Of a stretch of DNA of 64,000 bases, positions 42,487-54,099 are shown one piece after another. The stretch covers positions 124,001 to 188,000 of the forward strand of contig BQMF02000470.1 in the NCBI GenBank assembly GCA_027922465.2. Reading direction: 5' to 3'. The notes under the pieces are model-generated. The model had not been told where the DNA came from, searched no databases, and saw only the letters and a list, made by a program, of their open reading frames with translations. Within the stretch, counting starts at the first letter, position 1; every line of letters starts with the position of its first letter. The DNA is from Turritopsis dohrnii (Eukaryota > Cnidaria > Hydrozoa > Anthoathecata > Oceaniidae). The position numbers and the translations under genes are program-made.

Positions 42487-45400
42487 CAGATTATTTTTTT
42501 TAATAATAGTAATACAATTTACATATATACATATAAAATTATAACAATGCTATTTTTCTATTTATTTCTCCATCATCGACTTTTCTGCGATAATTTTCAA
42601 GTCGGTATCAGATAACGAGTCTACCACTTGAATCCTTTTTCGTATCCCTCTTGATCCCCTGATACAAATGAGCTGCGATCTTAGCAGACTAAAACTGAGT
42701 TTTGCTCTTAACCAACTTTTGGTGACACTCGGCTGTTCCCTCTTTTTTTCAGCAAGCATTTCTGCGAGTCTGTTATAGAACGACTGACATTCCCTTGACA
42801 TTCCTCCGAAACATGTGAATACCAGTGGTGTGAATGATCCTTGATCGACATGATTTATTCGGTTCACATAACAGCGCTTTTTTTGTTGTTCGTTACTTCG
42901 ATGAGCAGCCTTCAAGGTTTGGTTCAGGTAGACTTTGGCCGTTGGGTTGAAAACCTTTACGTCAAAATAAGCCATCTGTCCCCTTATCCAAAATCCTCGC
43001 GCTGCAACATCTACTCTCGCTTCGGCCGTTGTTATTGCTGACTTTGGCAGTTCTTCTCCAGTAAGTTCTTGTAGTACTGGCTCAGTTCTTACATCTCTGC
43101 ATACTTCCGATAAAATTTCTGCGGTAAAATCCCTTACTTCGTTGTGTCTCAAAGTAACGAAGCCTCCTTTTGGACACGATAGTGCGTGTTCTACAGTAAA
43201 CGAGGCTCCGCATACACAATGTGTACTTAGCCTTTTTAACTGGATACCAAATCGAATGTATACTGCGTCCCAAAACGATTGTTTGTCTAATAAGAAACCT
43301 TGCTGTTTTAATGGCAATACTGTCAACCAACTTGATGCTCCGTTTTCCAGGGACGCTTCTAGGGCTCTTAAACGTTTTGGATCACTTGCTAAATTTTCTT
43401 TTATGTACTGTAAATTTTCATTATTTTTTCTTGCTTTGTCGTTTTTCAGATCGTTTTTCACTTTCTGTTGATCATTTTCAACTGATTTATCGTATAAATC
43501 ATCTTGATTTATAACTTTCGATACCATTGATTTCGTTACTTTTCTTGAATTTTCATACTCGATCTGGCATCTTTCCGTGGGATCATAAATTCCCAGTCCA
43601 CCAAACTTAACTGGGAGCGAAAACAGGAGACGTTCTATATCGCTACATTCATAGCCGTTTAGAAGACTTTTAATGAAGTGATGTCTAATGGCATCTTCTA
43701 AAGGTTTCAATAACTCTTTTATATTTGGGACAGTGCGCATCATATAGGTATACTTGTGTTGAAAGCCTTTAATGTAGGCGCTGTATGCAGCGTGAGGATA
43801 AGCAGCAGCAATTTCAGATAACGTTTTGATTTCTTTTATCCAGTCTTCAACTTTATTTTTGATGTAGATACATTTATATTCATCTCTACCGATAATTGCA
43901 CCAAGGTGTCTGTTTCCTTCCATAGTTACTTTTACCCCTGTTCCTTGAAATATTTTCGTCGCTTCCTCCAAATGTGGTTCCTTAACAATCAACCAGCTTT
44001 TACTTGGTTTTGGGAGATAACCAATATTAGGACCATGTAGCATTATGCCATCCCACCACGAACGCAAGCCTGCAAGTTTCCCTATCCCAGTAAAGTCATC
44101 CGCATATGCAATTTTTTTGACAGAATCTTCATTTTTCGTATTTCTCAGCATAAGTAAGGGAAGAATGCCAGTAGCATACATTCCCATCGCTACAGGATCC
44201 CCTTGGGTTGTACCTTCCCTTGATTTAATCTCTTTGCCACCCGTTATAAACAAGCGAGCCGAATTATTGTAGCAGTTGTAAACATACGTCGAAAATTCTG
44301 GACATAAGATATCAATGTTATGGAGTGTCGTAGCCCTATTAATCGAGTTGAAAGCATTTGATGCATCGATCTGAAGGACAGCTTGGCATTCGTTTTCATT
44401 GAATGCATCTACTGCTGAATGTACAGCTATCTCGCATCCCGAGTTTTGCCCAGCACATAGTTGAAGGTTGCCATTAGTTGATATGATGTCATCTTTGACG
44501 CAGGACTGACATTACAGCCTTACCAATTATGCGTCTCAAAACCTCTCCGATTCCTATCGGTCTAAGGCCAGGATTCTTATCCAATGGAATTAAACGGCAG
44601 GACATTAGTGCTTCCAGACTCTCAGGATCTTTAATCTTTTCTGTATTTAGAGCTTTTGCCAGTTGAGATATCTCTTTCCGAAGGTCTGAACTAGTTGATC
44701 CATAAAGTGTTGAGGATAGTGCTCTACGCCAGTCATCAGCGTCCCACCCGGATATACCAGCTGCGCCTTTTGTTTTTAAAGAGGCTTTCATAATACTCTC
44801 TTCATTTATGGAATCATAAATTATACCATGAATGGTGTTGACAGGACCTTGAATTAAAAGGTCATCATTTAGTGGTTTAGGTTCAGGATGTTTCATATTG
44901 AGTTCTTCCATAGTTTCTTGGTTGAGGGGAAGGATACCATTACATTGCTTTGACGTTAAAAGACGTATAGCTCCGTTAACATTTCCCTTAAGCATTAAAT
45001 TTGAAAATGATCTTCCCAGGTCTTGCTTGTTGGTTTTGTCAGCTTTCGTCATACGGCTTTGAATCACTAGACATTCAGCGACAAGCTGCGAAATCTGTCT
45101 GTTCTTCCAGGTGCCAAGCCTTCTTTCCAAGGCGCTCTTGTTTTCCTGAGCGGAGCTTTTTGGTGATGTTTTTTGCAATAATAGGCTTGGAAGAATCATG
45201 AGAATTTTCAAACTTATATTTCTCATGGGTGAGCTATTGTTCCAAAGCTTAATTGCTGCAGTCATTTCATTTAGAAATCTTTTACCCAAATTACCTTTAG
45301 GCAACTGAAAAAGATTACGTCTCCATACTGTCATTTTTTCGTAAGCATCAATCACTTCTTTTTCGAATAACCTTCTGTCCGTCTCTCCAGTACTTGATGT

Positions 45401-45710
45401 TAAAATAGTTGTTTCTCTTTTTTCTGCTGTTACTTTTTCTTTACAGGCTCGTTGATGATTTTTAAGACCAGATACATTCTTGAATATACGTTGACAGTTC
45501 AAGCATAACAATGTTGATATGTTAGCGTTACTTCCGTTTTTCAATTGACTTTGCATTTTGTTTATGTAGCTTCAGTAGCAAATAGTAGTAGAAACGTATT
45601 TCGCTAGTTCTAGGGTTCAATCGAGGCCCGATTTACTCCTACCTCTCAAGTTCCCCAGAACTAGGTATAATTCTTGATTAACAGCTAAAACGATTCGAAT
45701 AAGTTCAGTT
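42447..45710 (-). mobile_element. R2-like LINE, full length, 11-bp TSD
   Basis: 3.26 kb on the minus strand with a 35-nt poly(A) (T run 42,447-42,481). TSD ccatctcaagt is exact at 42,436-42,446 and 45,711-45,721. One protein with an N-terminal zinc finger, RT and C-terminal nuclease; about 150-nt 5' UTR. Confidence 0.93.
42562..45556 (-). pseudogene. R2/CRE-like protein: zinc finger, RT, restriction-like endonuclease (one frameshift)
   Basis: About 1,000 residues. The N-terminal CLNCQRIFKNVSGLKNHQRA then C is a single CCHC finger. RT: RPIGIGEVLRRIIGKAVM; QIDASNAFNSINR (motif A); GTTQGDPVAMGMYA (motif B); KKIAYADDFTGIG (motif C). A CVCGASFTVEHALSCPKGG cysteine-histidine motif follows, then ARVDVAARGFWIRGQMAYFD and VKVF, the PD-(D/E)XK-like endonuclease of R2/NeSL/CRE-type LINEs. 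A single frameshift near 44,500 (after GKAVMSVL) separates 45,556-44,489 from the rest; all catalytic blocks remain. It would nick DNA and prime reverse transcription at the cut. Confidence 0.92.
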
Positions 45711-45721
45711 CCATCTCAAGT

Positions 45722-46156
45722 AGGGTGGTTAAACAATGCAATGTTTTCATTAGAATATTAGAATTTTAAAAAAAATGTTCAGACAACTTAGAAAAACTGT
45801 CATAACTTCCCTCAAAATTGTCAAAACAGTATGAAATTTTTTTTTTTTTAATGTACAGAATTTACTGCTGATTCTAAATATATAAGTTAGCATTTCCAAA
45901 GATTGCCGTGTAAAATCCCGACGTCATAAAAAAATTCGAAAAATAACTCAACTTCAACAGCTATTATCTTTCTTTTGGATCGCACTAGCCGATTCCAGTT
46001 TTCTTTTATTGTTTTCCTTGATTTTTTGGCTTTCCAGCGATATCTAATTTGCCCAGTTTGCTATTCAGTGAAATACTTAATTTACGGCTGAGAAATGATC
46101 TGATTTGTCGGTTTTCCCGCCTGTGGCCACGAAAATAATCGACCAGGAATCACTTT
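45722..46156. other. Core of the large element, no coding motif
   Basis: Continuous with 42,281-42,446 once the LINE is removed. No gene recognised. Confidence 0.4.
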
Positions 46157-46490
46157 GGCGCCGTAGTATAGTGGTTATCACTCTTGCATTTCATGCGGGA
46201 GATCGGGGTTCAATTCTCCTTGGCGGCGATTCACCATGCGAGTGAATGTACCATAGCGCCGGGTCGATCCATGCCATGTGAGGGAAATTGGGTAGATGAT
46301 ACATCGGGTGTTGCAGGAGGTCATTCAGAAGAGCACAAGTCCTTGATTGGGTTTGTGTCACTCCTGAGAGTGTCAAATACTTCGGAGCCTCCAACCTAAG
46401 CCGTGGCCCCTCCTGGAAAGCAGATGCAGTAGCAACTGAGTGAGGCTAGCCACATAAAACAATACCAAATAAATAAATAAAATAAATAAA
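46157..46490 (+). mobile_element. tRNA-derived SINE, copy 2
   Basis: Nearly identical to 16,223-16,555: same tRNA-Glu-like head (A box TAGTATAGTGG, B box GGTTCAATTCT), same body, and (AAAT)n tail. Confidence 0.88.
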
Positions 46491-47175
46491 TTTGATGTTC
46501 AGCACGGTGGATTGGCTTGTTGAGTTGATGTCAAACTTTGTAGATTATGTAAAAAAGGGCTGGGGAATCCAAAAATCACCCGGAAAAGTTGTTTCTGATA
46601 GCCCTTCTATGATATTTCATTAATTTTCTGTTATATCAGTTCCAATTTCTTCGCTCAAAAAAATCTTTTCTCTTCCGGTCCAAAAACTATCACTTCAAGC
46701 CTTCCTCTTTCCAACTGTCTAATTATTTTCCTGTAAATATCACTCAATCCAGTGAGGAAAAGCACCTCAAAGTTGGCTATTTCACCCCTGATGTTATCCT
46801 TTTCCGAAAAAATATGAACGATTCAAATTTCAAAATGGCAGATTTTGGTATAAATAAACATTTGACAGGAGTAAAATAAGTTGTATATTCATCACCTTTG
46901 TTTTTAAATGATCCATTATTGATATGTTTTATCATTCAAAAAGCCTTAACTTTCCCTTTAAATATATAACAGTTTCTTATATGAAGATAAGTTATTTTTA
47001 TTATTAATAATTTATAATAAAATGTTTGTTAATAAATTTAATATCTTACCGAAATTAATTGTTTTTTGTCTGTAGTCCCAGATGTATCTATTATCAATGA
47101 TTATTTATGCCTACTTGTCAGTTCGCCCAATGAAAAACAGAAACCAATGAAATTGGATTTTGATATTATAATATA
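46491..47175. other. Core of the large element
   Basis: No coding motif or RNA recognised. Confidence 0.35.
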
Positions 47176-49844
47176 CAGTACTGCCATCAGGTAGCCTAAC
47201 ATCGTGTATCGTGTATCATGCGTGTCACGCACGATCCCTGATATCATCATGAAATAAAAATTTTCATGTATCTTGTGCTCCACGATAAATCATGTACAAT
47301 CCGATCGTGATAATCACGAAACATTATCGTGTGGTTCATGATGCCTTACAATAACACATTAATTGTTTTTATTGTTCTTTTTGTAATTCGTAAAAAAAAA
47401 AAAATCTTTTTCACGCGATTGATTTATATATAAAAAATCTTCGCTGATAATAAATAAATAACTAAACCACTTTTCTGAAACGACAGATAGATAGACCGCT
47501 ATTTTTTTTTTTTTTTTTCATTTATTTGATATATATTTACAAGGGCTCATAAAGAGTGTGGATAATCAGCAAGTTCAACTCAGTAACCCCAGACTCTTTT
47601 TAGACGGTAGACGCTTTATTTTTTAAAAGATCAAAGTGTATAAGAAAATAAGGCTTCGAAACTTAAAAACATGCGCTAAGAATATGAACATCAAAAGGCT
47701 TTGTTTTGAAATTCTCATTTTTTAAAACATAGCAAGGTATGAAAATTTTTCTTACATATTTACTTTGTATTCAAGAAAACTAAAAATCCCAAATGGAAAT
47801 CGTTTGCTTGTGAAAACAAGAGACTTTTCGAAACAAGATAATTACGAAAGCCAGACGGTGCAAAACGGTAGCAATAGGCTGTAATTCACCTGTTATACAA
47901 ATGCTTTTGAAAGCTTAGTGTACTTTAAGGATAGTCAATACCCTCCTAAGCACGATTTCAGTTTTTCCCTGATAATTAACCCAAAAAAACACTTCTTAAG
48001 AAAACAACAAAAATCAAAAGTATTTGTTGAATAAAACATCTTGTGAAAATTTGAGCTTGTTTGGATGAATATTGAAGAAGTTATAAGGTTTTTAAAATTT
48101 CCAAGTTTGTTTAAAAATGACTTCACAACTCCCTTTTCGTTGCTTCGTGTTTTTTGGGTTTTTTTTCATGCATATTTCAAAACATTTTTTGTATAATTGT
48201 AATTTACAATGGCTTATTGCCAAGCTTTGGGTGCAACAATAAGTGAGCGAAAACCAAATGAGAAGGGAAAAAGGCTGAATAATGGGAGTATGTCATTAAC
48301 CTGAGATTCCCACAATAAAAACAAGACGCCTGTGATGTATATGTTTTTTCTATGACAGCTTGTGATTTCGTATAGAGAAATACTTCGTATCTCAACAAAT
48401 CGTGCGTACATTGAAAAAGAAATTTTCATGAATTCGTCATGCTTGCCAATTTTACTCACAAAATAGTAAGAAGAAAAACTAATTTATTATGCATACTTTT
48501 GTAAACAAGAATATTTTGAAAATACCAGACAGAATATAATTTCAAAGCAACTTCCTTTGACGTCAGAAATACAAATTTTAATGTGTTTGAGGGAAGAAAA
48601 GGTCAAGAAAACATCTTCGTTATTCGAAACGGTGAGATACATTCAGGAAAACAAACATTTTTTTATCGCAATTATATATTTAAATTCAATTTGCATTCTT
48701 TTACAAAAACCTTTGTAAATCTAAGTAATGCTTCGCAAAAGTCAACAAAAAATTCGCCTTAGAGACAGATTTAATGACTTTATCTCCTGATCTGCTATTA
48801 CATGTAAACCGGGTCGTATTAGGAAACACCAGCAAGTTAATTTAATACAAAAGAAACATACATGCATGAGCTGAATATTTTCCATTTCACCGGTAGCCGA
48901 GGTAATCAGGAAATAATAGTACAATGAATAACACAAACATAATTTTTTTTTTCAATACAACATGTCATACACAGGCAAATCCACAAACAGCCTCTTGGTA
49001 TTGGTTATAACGAAAAAGATTTCTAAATAAAAACGTTTTAATTTGTTAAACTGCCAGCAAACTCCTTCTCGAGACATTCAGATTCATTGTTAGCAGTTTT
49101 TTAAAAGTGCGCCAATTTCTATCAATTTCCACTAGGCTGCCCGCGTAACCAATTTCATGTGAAATCCCGCATTTAAAGTCTTTCTTTTTAAGGTGGGTTT
49201 CCACTTCATTCGCTGTGGTCGCGCGAACGAGCGAACTGCTTTTTGATTGGCTGACAGCAATCTCATTCGCCTGGTAGTTCAAATCATCTGAACTATTAAA
49301 TCGAAAAGCAGTTTGCTCGTTCACGCCAGCACAGCGAATGAAGTGGAAACCCACCTTTAAAAAAACATTATACATCACCGGGCGTGCCCTTCTCTAAGTT
49401 TTCGACGTTGTAAATAATGTACAAAAAATTATTGAATTGATAAATTAATCATTAACAAACACTCACGATATAACTATTTCATGTATAATTACGTAGCGAA
49501 GGAATACCGCGATCCTTATGTTGTGTAAAAATGCGATCGCAAGAACGTTTTCTCTTACTGAACATGCATGGATTTGTAAATTTCATTTTTAAAAAGAGAA
49601 CTGCGGCCATGAGTTACAATATAAACAGAATTTGTAAGAAATTAAACTTTAATTGTGAAAGTATCGAGATTTTAATGAATTTCCTGATGCATCGTGATCA
49701 CCATGAACCTATCATGATGACCACGATCAATCATGATTATAATAGTGTTTAATTCACAATCATGATTGTCACGATTGGATCGTGAATCGTTAGTGTCATG
49801 CAGGATACACGCTCACGATGTAAGGCTTCCTGATGGCAGTACTG
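47176..49844. mobile_element. 2.7-kb element with CAGTACTG termini and ATCGTG/CACGAT arrays
   Basis: Inverted ends CAGTACTGCCATCAGGTAGC and CAGTACTGCCATCAGGAAGC (reverse complement). TATA flanks both sides, so the TSD is TA or TATA. Subterminal zones (47,200-47,345; 49,690-49,825) are packed with atcgtg and cacgat. No transposase recognised; it contains a small MITE at 49,187-49,364. Confidence 0.85.
49187..49364. mobile_element. 178-bp foldback MITE
   Basis: Ends AAGGTGGGTTTCCACTTCAT then tcgctgtg, perfectly inverted over about 28 bp, inside T/A-rich flanks resembling TTTAA. A second, shorter inner inverted pair is present (gcaaactgctttt/aaaagcagtttgc region). Confidence 0.85.
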
Positions 49845-49887
49845 TATACATGTTTTTATGATACGTCTTGTTTGTTGTCTCTTGATT

Positions 49888-50092
49888 TTACCCTGTTGCT
49901 AGGGAAAATTTGGGGTAAATCTTGAAATTCACTAGTATATATAAGCACCACACACTATATTTATTTATTTTCTGTTTAAACAGAGTCAAAAGTTGTCAGT
50001 TGCCCCATTTCTTGTATTGTAACTACTTGAAATGTGCCTTTTGTCTTAATTTTACCCCGTTGCTAGGGAAAATTTGGGGTAAACCTTGAAGT
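49888..50092 (+). repeat. Two copies of a TTACCC..GGGTAA imperfect palindrome
   Basis: tttaccctgttgctaggga at about 49,890 and tttaccccgttgctaggga at about 50,047, each followed by aaatttggggtaaa and cttgaa, about 157 bp apart. A looser relative is at 50,210-50,250 (ttgccatggggga). Confidence 0.75.
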
Positions 50093-51390
50093 AATGTGTA
50101 ATTTGGTTCCGCTAACTTAATGATTCTTTGCTCCGCCTTAGTTTGAAATAGTAAAGTATCTGTTTTTTTTGGAGCTTCTGCCTGTAAATTCTTGTTTTAG
50201 CCCTATTTTATGTGTTGTTGCCATGGGGGAGATCCCTGTTGCTATGGATAGTATTAATTGAAAACAAATATTGCTCTTTGTAGTAAATGGTTATTCAAAT
50301 ATACGCTGAAAATATTAAGTCCAAATTATGAAATGTTAAAAAGTTATGACAATATTCTTCAACCTTATTTTCAAGAAAAAATCCAATGTTTTGGTGCCAT
50401 TAGACATATTATTACAGTTGAAAACTATAGGGAAAATATCTAACAGAATGTCAAGAATTGCCCCAAATTTCCAATACTAAATTTCCTATAACTTCGAAAC
50501 GGCTTATTGTTGAGAGGTGTATGACCCTTCATTTTTTTTCTCTCGAAAAGATCTATCCAATCAACATAGTTTCATAGCTTTTTGACAATTTTGATTTTTT
50601 GGTCTGGAAATGCTATATAAGTACCGAAGCCACAGGGGAACTTGTGTTTGCACATTTTAACTAAAAACTGACCTCGGTAAAATTTTCGATTATTTACAAA
50701 AAACCAAACGGCACCGTAAAAATCAAGTACCCTAGTATGTTTGACAGCAAAGCGCTGAAGAGCATTGGACAGTGGTTAAATACGTTTTTTGCAACACGCG
50801 CAAGACAATAAAGTTTCCCGCCATATATTTTTCTTCGCGATTATCTTCCCGAAAGACCTTGAAAATGCAAATCAAAGTTCATTTTTAAAAATTTTTTTAA
50901 ATGTTCATTTCGAATTTGCCGAAGAAAGTGACATCGTTGGAAAGCTTAGGCATTGTAGATTAATGCTGTGAAGTTTGTTTTATTATATAATTGTTTGCTC
51001 TCGCACGATTTTCCATTAAGTAACCCAAGGTATCAAAACATTTTATATTGTCGATTAATTTTTTTTCTTCAGAAATTAATTTACGTCATCAAGTGATTTG
51101 ATTGGTTAATAAGATTAAACAAAATGGCAGAATCGAATATAAACAAAGTGTTATGTTGTGACTCCTGGAAAACCATCCAACTTTGAAGAAAATAAAATTG
51201 CATAACAAGAAATTCCCCTTACATGTATGAAATTTACTGATTCTTTTGCATATTTTCTAAACTAAAATGAAAAATGGATCATCGCATTGAGATGCATTTA
51301 CAGTTGATTTTATTAAGAACCTGTAATTTATAAAAAAAAAACATTATATTTGGCAAATTTCTATTCAAATATATAAGTTAGGTTTTGGAA
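50093..51390. other. Core of the large element, no recognised gene
   Basis: AT-rich; short open frames (for example 50,789-50,971) show no family motif. Confidence 0.35.
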
Positions 51391-51920
51391 AAAATTTCAT
51401 TTCATTCATGTAAGCTCAATTATGCAATTCTGTATATTAAATAACGCGATAATTATGCATATGTAATTATGGTAATTTATGCAAGTTCGGTTCTTGACAC
51501 TACGCCAATAGTTAAGTGTGGCAAATTTCATTTCATTCATGTGAGCACAAGATATAGAAATTTAGAGATTTGCATAAAATAACAAGATAATTATGCATAA
51601 TTTATGCTAATTCATGCAATTTTGGTTCTTAATTTTAAACTTTAATCATCGGAAATGAATTTCTCAGATCGAAAAACTTCCATGTTGAAAATTTCATTTC
51701 ATTTGATTTACATGAACACAAGATATTACACATTAGAGAATGCAAGCATTATTATTTGTCATAGTTACTAGGTAATTATGCCAATTTATGCAGTTTAGGT
51801 TTGGAATTTTGAACTTTCATTGTCGGAAACGACGGACCAAAATACATTTATACTGAAAATTTCATTGAATTTCGTTCATTCAATCAAAAGTTATTGTTAA
51901 TTTTGTATAAACAGTTAATA
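51391..51920. repeat. Diverged tandem repeat, about 4 units of 130-170 bp
   Basis: Each unit has aaatttcatttcattcatg, a gcacaagata word, a gataattatgcataattt block and a ggttcttgaatttt block. Unit starts near 51,399, 51,525, 51,690 and 51,862. Confidence 0.7.
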
Positions 51921-53234
51921 CAAAACCATTCGTTTTGGTGCCACTTTCTTCCCAATAGTCCCTTCATAAATAATTCCCAAAAATAGCCAATTTTTCGGTG
52001 TTTTAAATTTGAATAACTTTTGATTGGGTTGGAGTTAGAAGGTGGTTGACCCCTCGTTGGATTGCATTTTTAAAGCTCTTTATAATGATATAGTTTTATC
52101 ATACCTATAAAGTAAATTTTTTCATTGACCACCCTAACTCAAGTTATTGCTTCACAAAGTACACCTACTGAAATTTATTGTGCGGGGGTGATTTGAAACA
52201 GTGTTGTTGGAGCACCAAAACAGAAAACGTGTGATCTACGATTACTTGTGTATAAAACATAAGTTAAAATAATTTGTTAATGCCAGTTTCATTTTTATTT
52301 AGTGATGGAGAGTGTTAGTAAATTTTGAAAACTCAAAATTTCAGAATGGTAAAACATTGTAAAAGAGAAGTTATCTGAGTTATCTGTCACTTAGAAATTG
52401 ATCCATCGTCTTTGTTTTTTCCATACAAGCGCTTCATCATTTTATCCGGGTAACGCGAATTTGTTGCGCCATTGCATATAACATGTACACGGAGTATGAA
52501 ACGGCATCCGTATATCAAAAAGGCAAGAAGAAGCCCTGGTAACGAGGTTAAGTATGAAATTTTAATTAGTAACAACACGCAGTCCCGTCTATCGCCAATT
52601 CTACAATAAAAGCATAGTGTGGCAATAGCCTTGAACGAAGGATATAGTTGCAGCACTGATTTGTGCAGAATTCTGATTAGTATTCAGTTATGGTAATTAG
52701 TAAAACGAGTCTATTGAGGTTCAATTCTTAGATATTAACTTTTTCTATTAATTGAACTTATAATAATTACCAAATGACTTATACCACCTTTGAAACTCCG
52801 TCGGCTGAACTTTATCACACATCAATGATTCGATTGCATCATAATTGATAAGAATATTTATGCAATAATCGAAGAGACTATTTGTATCGAGTGAAAAAAA
52901 ACGAAACATTTTAATGGCATATATTTCTGTCAATTTTAAATATTTTTCGATAAAATTCTGGAATTACTCCTTTTGACCTTTCTATTTTACAAATGTAAAA
53001 AAAAATTATATTTGGCGATATGCTAAATTGCCGTGACGTGCTATTTTACAGGGGTACTGATTTTCAGCGCTTTGTTCATCTTCAGCTTCCGAAGAACTTC
53101 CTTGATTAATAAAATTTTTCTATCGAATGTTGCGCTAGATAGTCTCCGAACGGAATCTGAAAAAAATTCGGAGTTTCATTATTTCATGAGAAATATCGTT
53201 TTTCAACGCTGTTTCAAGTCACCCCACTTTGCGG
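51921..53234. other. Right end of the large element
   Basis: Includes an internal copy of a terminus-like word (gggggtgatttgaaaca, 52,184-52,200) and the right terminus. No exon or transposase recognised. Confidence 0.4.
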
Positions 53235-53618
53235 TACTGTTAATCGCCCTAACTTTTTGGAATCCTTCCGAAATTTGGACAAAAAATATCCGCAACATAC
53301 GAACCACATCAATAACTTATTAGTGTGTTTGGATTTTTAGAAGAATCTTAAGCGGGATTTCCACTTACAAAATATGAGCGAATTGCGAAACTTTTTCGCT
53401 CGAACTACGTCATTGTTTATTAGTAGGCATGTGTTGCTTACTTGTGTTACTTGTGTGAGTATTTGAACGACTTGTTCAAAGTGTTTCATGTGTAAACACT
53501 TTTCTCGAGAAATATATTTCTTTCGCATTTGAAAAAATGTTGTTTAACTTTGTTCAACTTTGATAATTTTGATACAATAGAAAAACAAGATGTTACATTA
53601 GGGCTATCACTCTCAGTA

Positions 53619-54066
53619 CATGATGGTTAACAGGGCTGGGAAAGCTGGAAAAAGGCTTGTTTTTGAGAAATGGACTTTTTCAAGCTTAAGAGTTGGAAAA
53701 GCTGGATTTTTAATTTTCATGCACAATGTTTTTTTTACTTTCAGGACATTATTCTTCTTGAAATTTCTATTTTTGCTATATTTGCTACAAGTATCTAATT
53801 TTTGATGATCTGTTTATAATTTTAAAATTGTTTTGTTGTATTTCTCACAGTGAGAATGTGTGATCAAATACCTTTATTAAAGAGCATTAAATTGACATTT
53901 AAGCTGGCTTATGCTACTATGATAAAGGCTGGATTTATGTACCTTTGTTTGCCTTGAGGCTTGAATTATATAGAAGTACCATTTTCAACACTTCAAGGCT
54001 GGGAAATTGCCTCAAATTTGATAAAAAAAGCTGGATTTTTGTTTTAGAAATTTGTTAACCACCCTG
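53619..54066. mobile_element. hAT-like MITE, 5-bp TSD, GCTGG-rich
   Basis: Right end GTTAACCACCCTG; left end CATGATGGTTAAC (diverged from CAGGGTGGTTAAC). TSD cagta at 53,614-53,618 and 54,067-54,071. Subterminal gctggaaaa/gctggattttt words at both ends. Confidence 0.78.
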
Positions 54067-54099
54067 CAGTATGGGGCACACGAAAGTGTGAGCGTTCCC

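Larger units (their letters stand above)
42281..53234. mobile_element. Large TA-flanked element, about 11 kb, with nested insertions
   Basis: Left end CCGTAAAATGGGGTGACTTG and reverse-complemented right end CCGCAAAGTGGGGTGACTTG (then AAACA in both), each flanked by TA. The nested R2-like LINE (3.26 kb), SINE (0.33 kb) and 47,176-49,844 element leave about 4.7 kb of core. No transposase motif was recognised in the core; it has a tandem repeat at 51,391-51,920 and ggggtaa/ggggtga words. The termini could belong to two separate copies, though TA on both sides and single occurrence favour one element. Confidence 0.65.

Noticed and set aside
43142..43514. Plus-strand ORFs of 97-109 residues
   Set aside because: Antisense shadows of the R2-like LINE protein.
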